Assembly: GCA_964036155.1 (NCBI GenBank)
Contig: OZ038423.1
Location: forward strand, 69,021,249 to 69,085,248
Length of the DNA: 64,000 bases
Source: Diploscapter coronatus
Lineage: Eukaryota; Nematoda; Chromadorea; Rhabditida; Rhabditidae
Direction: 5' to 3'
Made by a program: the position numbers and the translations under genes. Positions 1 to 10,425 of this stretch are shown piece by piece (the stretch's first letter is position 1; each line of letters starts with the position of its first letter). The notes under the pieces are model-generated. The model made no database searches, had not been told where the DNA came from, and worked only from the letters and a program-made list of their open reading frames with translations.

Positions 1-895
1 AAAATAATCTACCGTACGGCTGTTTATAGGTATTTAAAAATCTCACCTAAACTTTTTTAAGTGTTAATTTTTCGTAATGTTACCCGTCTTAACTATGAAC
101 AGGTATGCGTTTTCCGTACCTTTTTCAATTCATAGTTAAGGAAATTTCGTACCTACACCTTACCTATAAGCAGCCCTAATCTACAGTAACCCTGGATTTT
201 TTTTGTAAATAATTGCTCAATATTTTCGGCCATTCTACCAGTTATCGTTCAGGCAATTCGTTCAGTTACAAATTCGACTATTTTATTTGAATTCAAATGT
301 TCTATCGAGGGACTAGCGAAAATTAGTTTTTTTAGAAAAATTATAATAATTAAAATGTTTTACTAGTCCCTAATTGAAATCGCATTTTTCAAAAGTGAAT
401 AAAATTTATGAAATTTTGTCAATCTACTTGGTATTGTTCACATGAAAGGAAAGCCAAACATTTTTAAAGATGGAGAAACATAACAAAAATTGAAGGAAAC
501 ACCAGGAAATGCACACTGGCTTTGTTAATGAACTTTGAAAAAATTCCCTTTTCATTTTGTACCTGGCACATTTCAGGGCGCATCAGTGGTGGAAATTTTA
601 ATGCCGGAATTTAAGCGCATCCTTGGAATCTTCCTATTATCCAATGTAGAAATTTTTCAGAAGCTTTATGAAGTAATATGCCAATATATAGAATTTTTTG
701 GTAGGTTAGTGCATGAAGTTAAAGCCAATTTAACAAATTTGTTTTCCTACCTGAAGAATTCCGATTCACCGCAATGCAAATGATCGCATGACTTGAATTT
801 TAGATTATCTTAGCACTATTAACACTCATTGACAACCGTCTTCACTGGATGTTTTGGATTGTTTGATTTTTAGCTTCAAGGCATAGCTGGAGAAA
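1..895. other. Upstream region of the K+ channel gene
   Basis: AT-rich non-coding DNA with no conserved-looking reading frame; a short open frame at 535-783 has no recognisable domain and no splice context. A TTTTTAG acceptor-like site ends at about 873, 22 bases before the channel ATG, and could be a spliced-leader acceptor. The promoter of the channel gene presumably lies here. Confidence 0.5.
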
Positions 896-2865
896 ATGGT
901 GCCAATTGGGAATTTTCAGCCGATTCCCCCAGGAGGGATCAACCCGGAGGGCGAGCCGATGTTTCTCCGACTCAACATCGGAGGCACCGGCTTCCTCATC
1001 CTCATAGACGCCATTCTACGGGCGGAATCCACAGGGTTCCTCGCGAAGTTCGTCCAGCTGTCCCACAGCGCTAGGCTGAAGGTACTGAAGAGTGAAGAGT
1101 GAAGAGTGAAGAGTGAAAAACGAGAGAAATGCATATTTCCATATTTCCAGGTGTGTGACGCCTACATCGCTAGCGACGACGCGTACTACTTCCAACGATC
1201 CCCGACTGCCTTCGAGGCGATATTCCAATACTACGCTACAGGAGTCGTCCATAGGCCTTCTGAAGTGGGAAATCTAGGCTTTCTGGACTTTTCGAAGGAG
1301 TTGCCTAATTTAGGTGTGTCCAGCCTCCTTCCTGACCGAGCTCGATTTCTGGCGGATATCGCACCAGCACGTCGGCTCATGCTGTGCCGACATCGTCCCG
1401 CAGAAGAGGGACGAAGAAAAGGAAGAGGAAAAGGTGTGTTCTTCAGTCAAAAGTCGCTATCTCTCATAGCGTGATAGTGTGATAATTCCGGCAAAATTCC
1501 AAGCTCAATGTTGCCATTCTATTTCCCAACCAATCTGCAGGTCGATGATACGACGTTCGATAAGTTATTCTGCGGTAAGTTGCGAAGGAGGATGTGGACC
1601 TTCCTGGAGCGACCTGGGTCCTCGATGCAGGCCAAAGCTTTCGAGTTGTCCTCCACACTCTTCGTGGCTATTTCCGTCATGGGTCTCAGCTTCGGCACCA
1701 TTCCGGAGTTCCAAGTGGGCCCCAAAAACCTTCTCGAATTTGCTTCTTTTTCTCCCAGGTCACCCACTACATGCCTCCCCACAACGAGACGATCGTTCTC
1801 CCCAACGGAACCGTCACCATTGTCGAAAAAGTCGAGGAAATGCGTGTCGAGCATCCGGCGTTCGTGTTCACGGAGAGGATATGCATAGCGTTCTTCACGG
1901 TCGAGTACTGTCTGCGACTCTTCGCGGCACCCCGCAAGTTGCGATTCGCACTCAAGCCCCTCAATCTCGTCGATCTGTTGGCGATCGTGCCGTTCTACCT
2001 GGAGCTGCTGCTGACGCTGTGCGGGGTGGACGACAAGAAGCTCAGAGACCTGAGATGGGCCTTTCTGGTGGTCCGCATTCTCAGGGTCCTTCGAGTCATT
2101 CGAATCATCAAGCTGGGCAGGTTCTCCTCGGGGCTCCAGACGTTCGGCATGACTTTGCAGCGGTCGCAAAAGCAGTTGCAGGTCTGTCTCACTCGGCAAC
2201 TAGATTGGGCGCAACTCCAATGCCGATGCAATTTCCAGATGATGACGATAGTTCTGCTCACGGGAGTCGTCTTCTTTTCCACCATGATTTACTTCCTGGA
2301 AAAAGACGAGGACGGAACTCCGTTTACCTCCATACCCGCGGCTTACTGGTGGTGCATAGGTGAGTTCTAGAGCATCCCAGACTCCAGAACAGCGTGATTA
2401 TTTAATTCAGTGACGATGACTACTGTTGGTGAGTTTCAGCCTTACTTATACCTAATCTTTTAGCACCAAAACTGACTCAATCGGTCTCAAATGACTAGAG
2501 GGCCGTATTTTCGCTAGAAACTAACTTTAAAACGTCCGTAAAGTGCGTCCCTCTAATCATTTTGCTTATACGATACGGAGATTCTGTTCCCTCTACTACA
2601 AGTGAGTCCTGCTGCCTAGAAACGCCGGTAATCCTTGAATTTAGTGGGGAAGATCATCGCTTCGGCGGCCATCATGTGTGGGGTGTTGGTCTTGGCTCTG
2701 CCCATCACAATCATCGTCGACAACTTCATCAAGGTCGCCCAGGACGAGCAGCAGGCCGAGCAGCAGAAACTGGACCAGGTGGGCCGTCTCTCCGTGAAAA
2801 CAGCACCCCTTTGCTGGTGTCGTAGTGCAGCCGAACTGCACTCGGGGGAATATAGCTCTACTTGA
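896..2865 (+). CDS. exp-2: Voltage-gated potassium channel alpha subunit, probably EXP-2
   Basis: Six-transmembrane K+ channel subunit that would tetramerise in the plasma membrane of excitable cells. Nine exons: 896-1081, 1151-1264, 1314-1433, 1541-1714, 1759-2181, 2239-2359, 2411-2428, 2572-2601 and 2645-2865, about 468 residues. Visible parts: an N-terminal T1 domain (LNIGGTGF, then FQYYATG) with the H-x5-CC zinc motif (HQHVGSCCADIV); S2 near ICIAFFTVEYCLRLF; S3 (LNLVDLLAIVPFYLELLL); an arginine-rich S4 (RILRVLRVIRIIKLGRF); S5; pore sequence TMTTVG/YGD split across two exons; and S6 (IMCGVLVLALPITIIVDNF, with the PxT bend). The family is certain. The symbol is an inference: it resembles Shab-like channels but diverges from all four classic subfamilies, as EXP-2 does, and I recall exp-2 on chromosome V near ttn-1. 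The C-terminus is uncertain; the frame after 2778 may be a retained intron. Confidence 0.8.
1087..1114. repeat. Short tandem repeat (GAAGAGT)4
   Basis: Four perfect copies of the 7-mer GAAGAGT, followed by a partial one. It lies inside the first intron of the K+ channel gene (1082-1150), just after the donor site. It is too short to imply a function but likely to be length-polymorphic. Confidence 0.9.
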
Positions 2866-5451
2866 CATTCGGTATGAAAGAGAAGGCGGAGAAAGGTGGA
2901 GGGAGGGTGGAGGGAGGTGCAGAGACAGTCAGCTAGTTGGCAGGGCTGCTGCGGGAGTTCCGGGTCCGGTTCCGACATCGGTTCCGGTCTCGTGAAGTTC
3001 AACTTTCGCTTCCGATTCCGGAACTTTAAAACTCGACTCCCACAGCCCTGGCAACGGCGCGAGGAGAAGGTGGAGGGGTAGTCACATAAGTGCAGTCCTA
3101 GGGAGCACTTTCGTGAGTCGAAAGAAATATATGGGGGGTGGTCGAAAGGGCCTCTGACAATCGTCCTCCCTGGGACTGTGTAAATGGAAACCAAGAACTA
3201 CCTTGCATCGCAACCCCCTGACAACGAGACTTCAGAGTCGACAGGAACTCGACCTTCAAGCGATGCTGCAGCATCACGACGAATAGCCGGCAAATCGACA
3301 CTCGCTAGATGATGGATGACTCATTTCCCGCCGTTACAATAAACTTCTATTCTCGCATACGTGTAGCCAGGGTGGCTTGGATTAGCGGTCATTGCAAAAG
3401 GCATAAATGGCCCCAGTCCAAGACATCGCTCGAGGCCCATACCAGTCAACCAAGTGCGCTTTCTGATTGCTCTTGTTTTGATTTTGATAGACTTGCTTTG
3501 TTACTTTGGACACTGATAATACTGATAATACTGATAAATGCTGATAAATATATGAGATTATCTTCTTATGCTATGTTGATTAGTCGAAACTAGTAGATAA
3601 GTTGTTCTCGAAGAAACTCTAGACATATCCTATTTCGTGCAAAAGTGTGCTAGCCCAGTGAGATTACTCTATTTCTAAGATTGATATTGGTATCGATGCC
3701 TCTTGAATTCGAATATTGTACGTCTTCTCTCTTCCCTAGAGCTCAACCGGTGTAAACGTTTGTGATTTTCTCGTTAACTGTGTCGGATTATTGCAAATAC
3801 TGCAAAATGTGTAGTCTTGAGTTTCGTTCTAAACACTACGAATTGACATTACGGACGCGCGTCTAAGTATGCGTGCAGATTCCTCGAAATAAACTATAAA
3901 CTATAAACTATTATAAGTGTAAATATAGAGGTAACTTGGGCTAATAGAAAAAGACACGTTTTGATTTCCAGAATCCTCATAAAGTCGATATTTAGTTTAC
4001 TATTTTAATCTAGAGAGAATCTTTCATAACTAGAGACCGCAAGTGGTTTTCGGACTTGAAGTAACGGGGCTCTCTAGCCCTCTTCAAGTGCTCGAACCAG
4101 GAAAATTTCGCCATTGATCAACTATAATTAGAGTCCCCAAGCTCCGCCCCTTGCAGAAATGTGCTTTGTGGTAGAAACGTGGTAGTTTGAAAGGACAAAT
4201 TTGGGAACGAAATACCCTTCAAACCTGGAATGTCTCAAACAGCACCATCTAGATCGACGATACAACTGATAAAATGTTTGTATGCCGAAGATCAGTGCAT
4301 AATTTTTGCCTACAAACTGAGGCAGTACAGTGAGAATGCGTTTATTTTGAGGATTGAAATTCTGCGCTTTTTTCGATTCGATTTTCTCTTCACAAAAGCC
4401 CTATTCATATCCATCCCAGCCAACCTCTCTTTATAAAAATTTCGCCATTGATCAATTATAATGTCCCAATTAAGAGTGAATGTCGGAATAGTTCAAAGTG
4501 GTGCGGAACAGGGGTCCTCTGATCGGGCTGATTCTCACGGTGCGATCCGTCTCTCATAAAAGTGCAAGTGAGCGGGGTTATGCTAATTTTGGATGTTTTA
4601 AGACCTCAGCCAGAAAAATTCGTATCCTCCATATTTCTGGACCAAATCGAGTGCGGTTTTTTTGGTATTTGATACCCAACGAAATTTGCTGCATTTCGTG
4701 TAACTACGATCGCTAATTTGGCGGGGAAATTAGCATATTAAAAAATGTGAGTTTTTCGCAATTTTGACTCTACCAATAGGAAGATAAAGTTGCTGGAAGT
4801 TAGCTTGTTTGGAAGAGAATTGAGTTCCGAGTAAAACCATATAAAAGTTTTCTATAATTCGACTAAAATACAGGTTCCAGGGTGCTGCTCAGCACTCTTG
4901 AATATGCTCATCGTGATCAGCGTCATCAGAAACCCCCACTTTTAAATTTTCACCAAGATTTGATAGTTCCTGTGTTGTGGTTCCCTTGTGAAGTAAATCT
5001 AAATAGTCGAAATTCCAATTTGTTGAAGCAATAACAAGTTCACTAGTTTTGAGGGACTTTCTAATGTGCAGTGTGCATTCGCGAAAAATAAAAAGGCAGC
5101 AGCATTCCACATGATCTTTCGTGGCGACGAGGTGAAAATGATAGACTCCTAATTTGACATTAGTAATGACGCATTATTTCACCATCAAAACTCAGTTTGA
5201 AGATAAATAATAATAGTAAAAATCTTCAAAATTCCTACAACTTTCACAAACATCAAATCCCACCGAAATGTAGGGTACTCTCAGGAATCCGGCTCAAGAA
5301 ACCTGTTTACGCATTGGCGGTCTCTATCTATAACATTACATTTTTGGGAAAAAGCTAGGATATCGACCTTTCTTGAATGAATGTAACCCAAGTGTGTCTA
5401 CTACCTTTTCCCTTGTAATTTTATTCTCTCATTTTTTCTGCTAGGACGCAC
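2866..5451. other. Intergenic: 3' flank of the K+ channel gene and repeat-derived DNA
   Basis: The first part (to about 3.9 kb) is probably 3' UTR and flank; several AATAAA-like signals occur (for example near 3338 and 3887). From about 4.1 kb the sequence looks repeat-derived. A 27-base direct repeat (AAAATTTCGCCATTGATCAA core) occurs at about 4104-4131 and 4436-4463, and the 4500-4560 stretch resembles, in reverse, sequence at 6890-6950. No convincing exon seen. Confidence 0.5.
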
Positions 5452-6453
5452 CTGTAAACGTCAGTCGGAATTTGATATTCTCCCCTTTGTCGCACACCAT
5501 CGCAGTGGCGTAGCGCTCGACCCGATTGATTTCGGGCAGGGAGTCCATGACGAGTTTGAACGCGTGCTCCACCGTGCCACGCGTGTTCTTCAGCGTGATC
5601 TGCAAAGAGGAGGAAAATCAATATATAACACTCATTGTTCTACAAAAATACCAATAGTTTATATCATCAAATGGTATAAATACGCAATTTTTCTAATGCG
5701 AAACGATAGTCAAAAAGATCAGAGCATTTTACATGTCTTAAAAATATGCCAATTTTCTGAATTCTAAAACAAGTCTTTTACCGTATATTCTCCTTCATCG
5801 TCGTCTCTCATCTCATCGATGGTTAGCGTGGTCGTGCCATTCGCGGTCTCGATCCACTGTCGCTTGCCGGCGTAGATCTCTCTCTTGTTCTAAATCGGCA
5901 TAATCATTGGATTGTTTCAACATTCTATTCTCTAACTCATCGCTAAGGCCTCCTGTTCGGACTACCCACACCCACTTGTCTTGTCTACTCACTTCTTTGT
6001 TATTTTCTCCTAAAAATGGGTAGTCCAGACAAGTGGGTAGTCGGAACAAAAGTCTTATAACTAAACGTTATTAACGAGTCTAGAAGATTTTTAACCGTAA
6101 AATATTCCTCAATTACACCCATCAAATAAACTGTCCACATACCTTGAACCATTTGACCTCCGGCGTCGGCACTCCCTTGAACTCGGCAGTCACTTTGACC
6201 TTCGAGTTCTTCAAGGCGACCGTTTCTTCAGGAGCCGATACGAACGAGGGACGTTCTTCCTCTGAAATTCAAAGTATTTTTATTTTTGAGAAATGCCATA
6301 CCGATTTTATCCTGGCACTTGATGGGCTCGGTCTGCTCCGAATATGGTCCAGATCCCTCGTCATTCACCGCTTTGACTCGGACGATGTACTCAGTTCCAT
6401 CCTGGAGGTCTTTGAATTGGTGCTCTGTGCCGGTCAGGGGCTCTGATGCGGTC
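5452..6453 (-). CDS. Orphan Fn3-Ig exons of a titin/twitchin-like muscle protein (incomplete gene)
   Basis: Four exons read in order on the minus strand: 6453-6302, 6261-6143, 5889-5782 and 5599-5452. All have canonical splice sites, matching phases and no stop. They encode the second half of a fibronectin type III domain (ends EYIVRVKAVNDEGSGPYS), one complete I-set Ig domain (VKWFK through GEYTITLKN), and the first strand of a further domain (MDSLPEINRVERYATAM...). This is the Fn3-Ig pattern of titin, twitchin and UNC-89 relatives. The first exon begins at an acceptor and the last ends at a donor, yet I see no partner exons within about 2 kb on either side. I recall that C. elegans exp-2 sits beside ttn-1, so this may be a remnant of that locus, a partial duplication, or exons of a gene with very long introns. 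A hairpin element sits in its second intron. Confidence 0.65.
5954..6047. mobile_element. Hairpin element (MITE-like) in an intron of the Fn3-Ig fragment
   Basis: Two arms of about 30 bases form an inverted repeat: GTTCGGACTACCCACACCC... at the left and its near reverse complement ...GGGTAGTCGGAAC at the right, with a spacer of about 35 bases. It lies in the intron between 5889 and 6143. The arms are related to each other and to no coding sequence here, as expected for a small non-autonomous DNA transposon. Confidence 0.65.
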
Positions 6454-7270
6454 CTACAATAGATTTGCATATTTCAAAACGTTACAATTACAAATCTTAT
6501 CTGCTCAAAAATGAAACTCAATTTTCTTACTCTATAACTCCTTCCAACATTGTACTCTGTATCATACAGTGGGACATATAAGTTTAGAACAATTCATGAT
6601 TTTTTAATTCGCCGTACTTCAGAACCATTCCACGAGCAACTAACAAGGGTCCGAACAATTGCAAAAGTCTCTTTGAATCCGAACAAAACCCATATGGTTG
6701 ATTTGGACCTTGGACCCTCATCACAAAAAATGAAAATTAGGTCACGCCCCTGAAAGTGGACGGAGGTAGGCGGGGGTCGAAAATCGTGATTTTCGAGATT
6801 TGACCACCGACGAGAGGTACAAATAAAACTTTTTGCTATAAAAGATTTTCAAAAACACAAACCACGCTATGATGATCAGCGTGAAAAAACTGAACAAGAT
6901 ATGTGAAAATCAGCCCGATTTGCGGACCCCTGTTTATACTCGTTTTGCTAAGACTTTGGTTCTTACTGATATTCACTTTAATTTACGTTTTCATATTTTG
7001 ATTTATGCGAACGCAGATGCACTTTCATTTTGTGTGTATTGTATTTTAAGAGAATATTATCATTTCGATTTTGTGATATGGCGGGTATGAACTTTTGTGC
7101 CGATATTTTGCCTTTCATAAAAATAACTTTCTCAAAATTAATCCAAATAAATTCACCTGCGAAAATATATACTTCTTGAGATCAAAAACGTCACTACAAA
7201 ATCAAAGAGAAACTTAAAATGAACAAATATTTGAACATAAAAATCGAAATAGAATAATAAACCCTAAATA

Positions 7271-7375
7271 CCTGTGAGCAGACCTAGGGAGGATGATCGT
7301 CAGAAACCCGTTGCGATCTACCCCCATAGATTTTTTCGTCTGACGAAAGTGCTTCCTAGGTCTGCCTGTGAGCTT
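7271..7375. mobile_element. Short inverted-repeat element with CAGACCTAGG ends
   Basis: The left end CTGTGAGCAGACCTAGGGA pairs with the reverse complement of the right end (TTCCTAGGTCTGCCTGTGAG), around a central stretch of about 65 bases that also contains a CGTCAGA/TCTGACG pairing. The same AGACCTAGG terminus recurs in an intron of unc-68 (about 34869-35012), so this is a dispersed family, most likely a MITE. Confidence 0.6.
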
Positions 7376-7794
7376 ATTAAGCAAAAGAAATGAACAGTGT
7401 TAAATTGCTCCATCTATCAGGGAGTATTATTATCAGTTATTCGGAATCGGGATGTTGTATATTCTATTGCTCTGGATTTGATTATTGTCTGGTTCTTGTG
7501 CCAAAGTCGTCATCGCGATATTTCACGATTTTGAGCCTCCAATCGCTAAAATTCAATGGAACTATATAGATAAATATCATAACTTAAAAATTCCATTATT
7601 TTACCTGAATTGCGCTTCTCGTTAGAAAGTAGAGCGTCACAAATTGAATGTTCAGGGCAAGCCTTGCAATCCACTGTACGTAGTAATAAATTTATTTTAA
7701 AAACTCATTTAATTTTGAAGAGCTATATGGAAACCTTACGGTATCATGATGCGAGACGAGCAAAATAAAATGCGTTAAATCAGGAAAGTGTTTA

Positions 7795-8005
7795 TTTCCC
7801 TACGGCAATTAATAAGAGTGGTAACTAATAGGTACCTCTCCATTTTCTCACAATTTGTAACTTTTTTCGGGCAAGAAATTTATGAATGAGAGTGCAGAGA
7901 GAGGCTAGAAAAAAGTTGCAATTTGTGGGAAAACGGGGGTAGTAAGTAGTAAAAAAAAACTATTAGATTTTTTATTTATTACTTTTATTAATTGCCTTCC
8001 GCTAC
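7795..8005. mobile_element. Nested inverted-repeat element (MITE-like)
   Basis: The outer arms contain GGCAATTAATAA(G/A)AGT near 7804 and its reverse complement near 7985. The inner arms contain CATTTTCTCACAATTTGTAACTTTTTTC near 7845 and its near reverse complement ending near 7935. The whole stretch could fold into one long hairpin. It lies just downstream of the putative membrane-protein gene. Confidence 0.6.
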
Positions 8006-8010
8006 TATTT

Positions 8011-8125
8011 TGTCAGATAACAGCTATATGAATGAGGACGGAGGGCTTAACTAGGGGTATTTCATCAGTTTTTGAAATACCCTTCGTCCTCTGTCATATA
8101 GTAACTGCTATTTCGTCATGTCTGG
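8011..8125. mobile_element. Inverted-repeat element
   Basis: Left arm ATATGAATGAGGACGGAGGG near 8025 and right arm CCCTTCGTCCTCTGTCATAT near 8090 are near reverse complements, with GGGTATTTCA/TGAAATACCC pairing closer to the centre. It directly abuts the stop codon of the minus-strand membrane-protein gene and may form part of its 3' UTR. Confidence 0.6.
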
Positions 8126-8127
8126 CG

Positions 8128-10425
8128 TCATGATCGTCTTGCGGTTCTCATTTTGCCTTCTATAAATATTCTTACAAGAAAAGAATCTGGATTGTCGATA
8201 TTCGAAGGCAGGACCGCAATTATTCCAGCACAACAGATGATCATTTCAATGATTGTCTGAAACAATATCCATCGTTCATAGGAAATATTTCATGCAAATT
8301 TCCTACATGAGCTATCAACCGTCGACTCAAACCATTTTCAATTTTCCTCAGATTCTCCGACATTTTGTTACATTGTTGTTTGAGCTTCTTCAACAGATAA
8401 ACGGCGCTCCAAATTAAAATCGGAATTAATATTCCATTTACTATGAAAATTGCCGTGGATTGAACATGCTGATACTGAATTTGGAATTATATTCATTCTG
8501 GTTGAAAGTATAGCCCAAAAAGTCATATCGGTCAGGGGTGTTCTGAGTTCCGATTGCGAAAAATTTCGATTTCAAAAGTTTAAAGGTTAAAATTCTGAAC
8601 ACCCCTGATATGAATTTTCTTACATAGTACCACATAGATTTGTATAAATCATTGAGCATCAACATATTCCAATAATCATCCTCCTGTAGTTCTACGCCTA
8701 ATTGATGCACTTGACGCTTCATACGATTATTTGATGTTTCACTATGATCCTTATATGGCTCATTGCCAACAAATATGATGCGATAAAGGGTTTTTACATT
8801 CATAAATTGATCAATGAGCGTAATAATTATCATTGAAGCAATGAATATGCATTTGTTGAGGCTTGTGATTCGATAGCTTGGTTTGCTAAAATAGTTTTTG
8901 AAAGACTAATGAAATTTATACAGATCTAGGAAGAATTTGAGTCATACTCAAAAATAAACGAGGGGAAATCGCAAAACGAAATCATAATTATGACTTCAAA
9001 ATTCTCCCCAGAATATTTTTTGAGAATTTCAAGCTAGAGAGAAACATTTTTTTTTAAAATCTTATGGGGTTAGGCCGCAGGACTATTTCGGCTTAAATTC
9101 TCCCTAAACCTGAGTTTATATTCATACTCGGAAAATGTCCTCGCTCGTTGAACTGCCATTGCACAGGATACCAATTTGACTGCATTATCAATCACCCATT
9201 CTAATGACACAATCATGGAGTAATAAATCTGAACAATATGAAATACGTCAATAAATGAGCAGAATAAAATCAGGGGTCAACTAATACTTTTAGACTGTTG
9301 TATGAGCAGAATTTTCCATCCACAAAATTAGCATTCCCCAAAATCTCATTTCTCATTTGATTTCAAACTCATCTCATTTTACCACTTCTCTCGACATGAA
9401 ATAAACACGCTTTGGAAGTCAGCGTGTTTTCTCTGTAAAGTGGAATCTGGGAATCAAGTAAAAAGGGTTTCCGAATCAAAGTCTCGCATTCGGTCACTGT
9501 TGAGTGGATCGTGATCAGGAAAGGGACCAAAAAATCCTATTAAATCAAATGGAATCAGGCTCAAACTTTTCATATCTTTCTGTATTAAAAAGTTATGAAG
9601 TAAATATTGCATGATTTGGTTACCTTCAATCATGGACATATTATCAAAAAATATAGATCCCAAATCCAATTGATTTAGATCAATGACTTATGTGTATATA
9701 AAAAAAAATGTGTTTACCTGTACATCATTACTATACATACAACACACGCCTTTCAGAAATGCGTAACGCTGATAATATTCCTAAAATATACATAGAGTTA
9801 TGTCTGAAACAATCAACTCACAACAGTGATGGCAATTAACTCATAGACACATTTCAATATTAATAGCGATAGCAACTGTTTCTCAAATGTTGAAAATTTT
9901 GCCATTTTCTTCATTAATATCGCGATCGTTAGTATTCCAAGTATGAATAGAATTAGTTGTAATAAATATGCCAAAAATGATTTTGCATAAGCGATAACAG
10001 AGACCTCTTCATAAGGCAATGCTAAAGTATACATATGTTGAATTTAATAAGCAAAAATGATTAATAATTTCAAAGAAAGATTTTCAGATACAAAATGTCT
10101 TACTTACGGAGTGGGTGATTTATAAAAGAAGTGAAAAATGCACCATAATGTGTAGTGGATTCGAGGAAACCTAGAAAGATTCTATCTGTATAAAATTCAT
10201 GCATGAGATGTTTAGTTTCTAATATTTTGCAAAATTCATTAATTTAAAAACCGATATTATTATATATAATATGCCACTAATGTGCGATTTTTTTTCTAAT
10301 GATTTAAGTGAAAAATGCTGATATACTCTCGCAGAGTTCCTTGCCAACTCCATAATATTTCTCCAGATTGGAATCGATAGATATGTTTGGGCAAATATAC
10401 ATTGTATCGAACTATATAAAATCAA
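8128..10425 (-). CDS. Putative seven-transmembrane chemoreceptor-like protein
   Basis: A multi-exon minus-strand gene traced through several pieces. 10034-9828 encodes two hydrophobic spans (AYLLQLILFILGILTIAILM and a following LLSLLILKCVYELIAITV). About 9785-9720 encodes YQRYAFLKGVCCMYSNDVQ. About 9230-9120 encodes a span ending SCAMAVQRARTFSEYEYKLR. The 8833-8624 piece starts with MIIIITLIDQF. 8474-8300 encodes STAIFIVNGILIPILIWSAVYLL, and the last exon is 8260-8128 (stop TGA). The layout of short loops, an aromatic/arginine motif after the third or fourth span and a basic tail fits nematode serpentine chemoreceptors, but I cannot name the sr family. The start is unsure; a methionine at 10425 is the furthest open one. 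A hairpin element lies entirely in the intron 8475-8623. Confidence 0.55.
8525..8613. mobile_element. Small hairpin MITE inside an intron
   Basis: ATATCGGTCAGGGGTGTTC at the left and its near reverse complement CTGAACACCCCTGATATGA at the right, about 89 bases overall. It sits wholly inside the intron 8475-8623 of the membrane-protein gene, and its removal by splicing restores the frame (WYY joined to YQHVQS). The GGGGTGTTC core resembles the terminus of the larger element in unc-68 intron 38233-38790. Confidence 0.65.
9350..9445. repeat. Hairpin repeat
   Basis: TTTACCACTT and AAGTGG... pair across about 70 bases, with a strong inner stem AAACACGCT/AGCGTGTTT around 9405-9430. It lies in an intron-like AT-rich stretch of the membrane-protein gene. 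Probably a degenerate MITE. Confidence 0.45.

Larger units (their letters stand above)
6454..8127. other. Repeat-rich intergenic region
   Basis: No supported exon. The 6640-6960 stretch resembles, in opposite orientation, the 11080-11520 stretch (shared features: a GGTACAAA...TGCTATAAAAGATTTTCAAAAA-type segment, GAAAATCGTGATTTTC, and a CGCCC...AAAGTGG segment). Two inverted-repeat elements follow (7271-7375 and about 7795-8005), annotated separately. Confidence 0.5.

Noticed and set aside
2896..3081. Frame after the K+ channel stop, considered as an extra C-terminal exon
   Set aside because: Composed of purine-rich GGAGG and CCGGTTCCG-type simple repeats. No donor/acceptor pair of adequate length joins it cleanly to the 2645-2778 exon, though it cannot be fully excluded.
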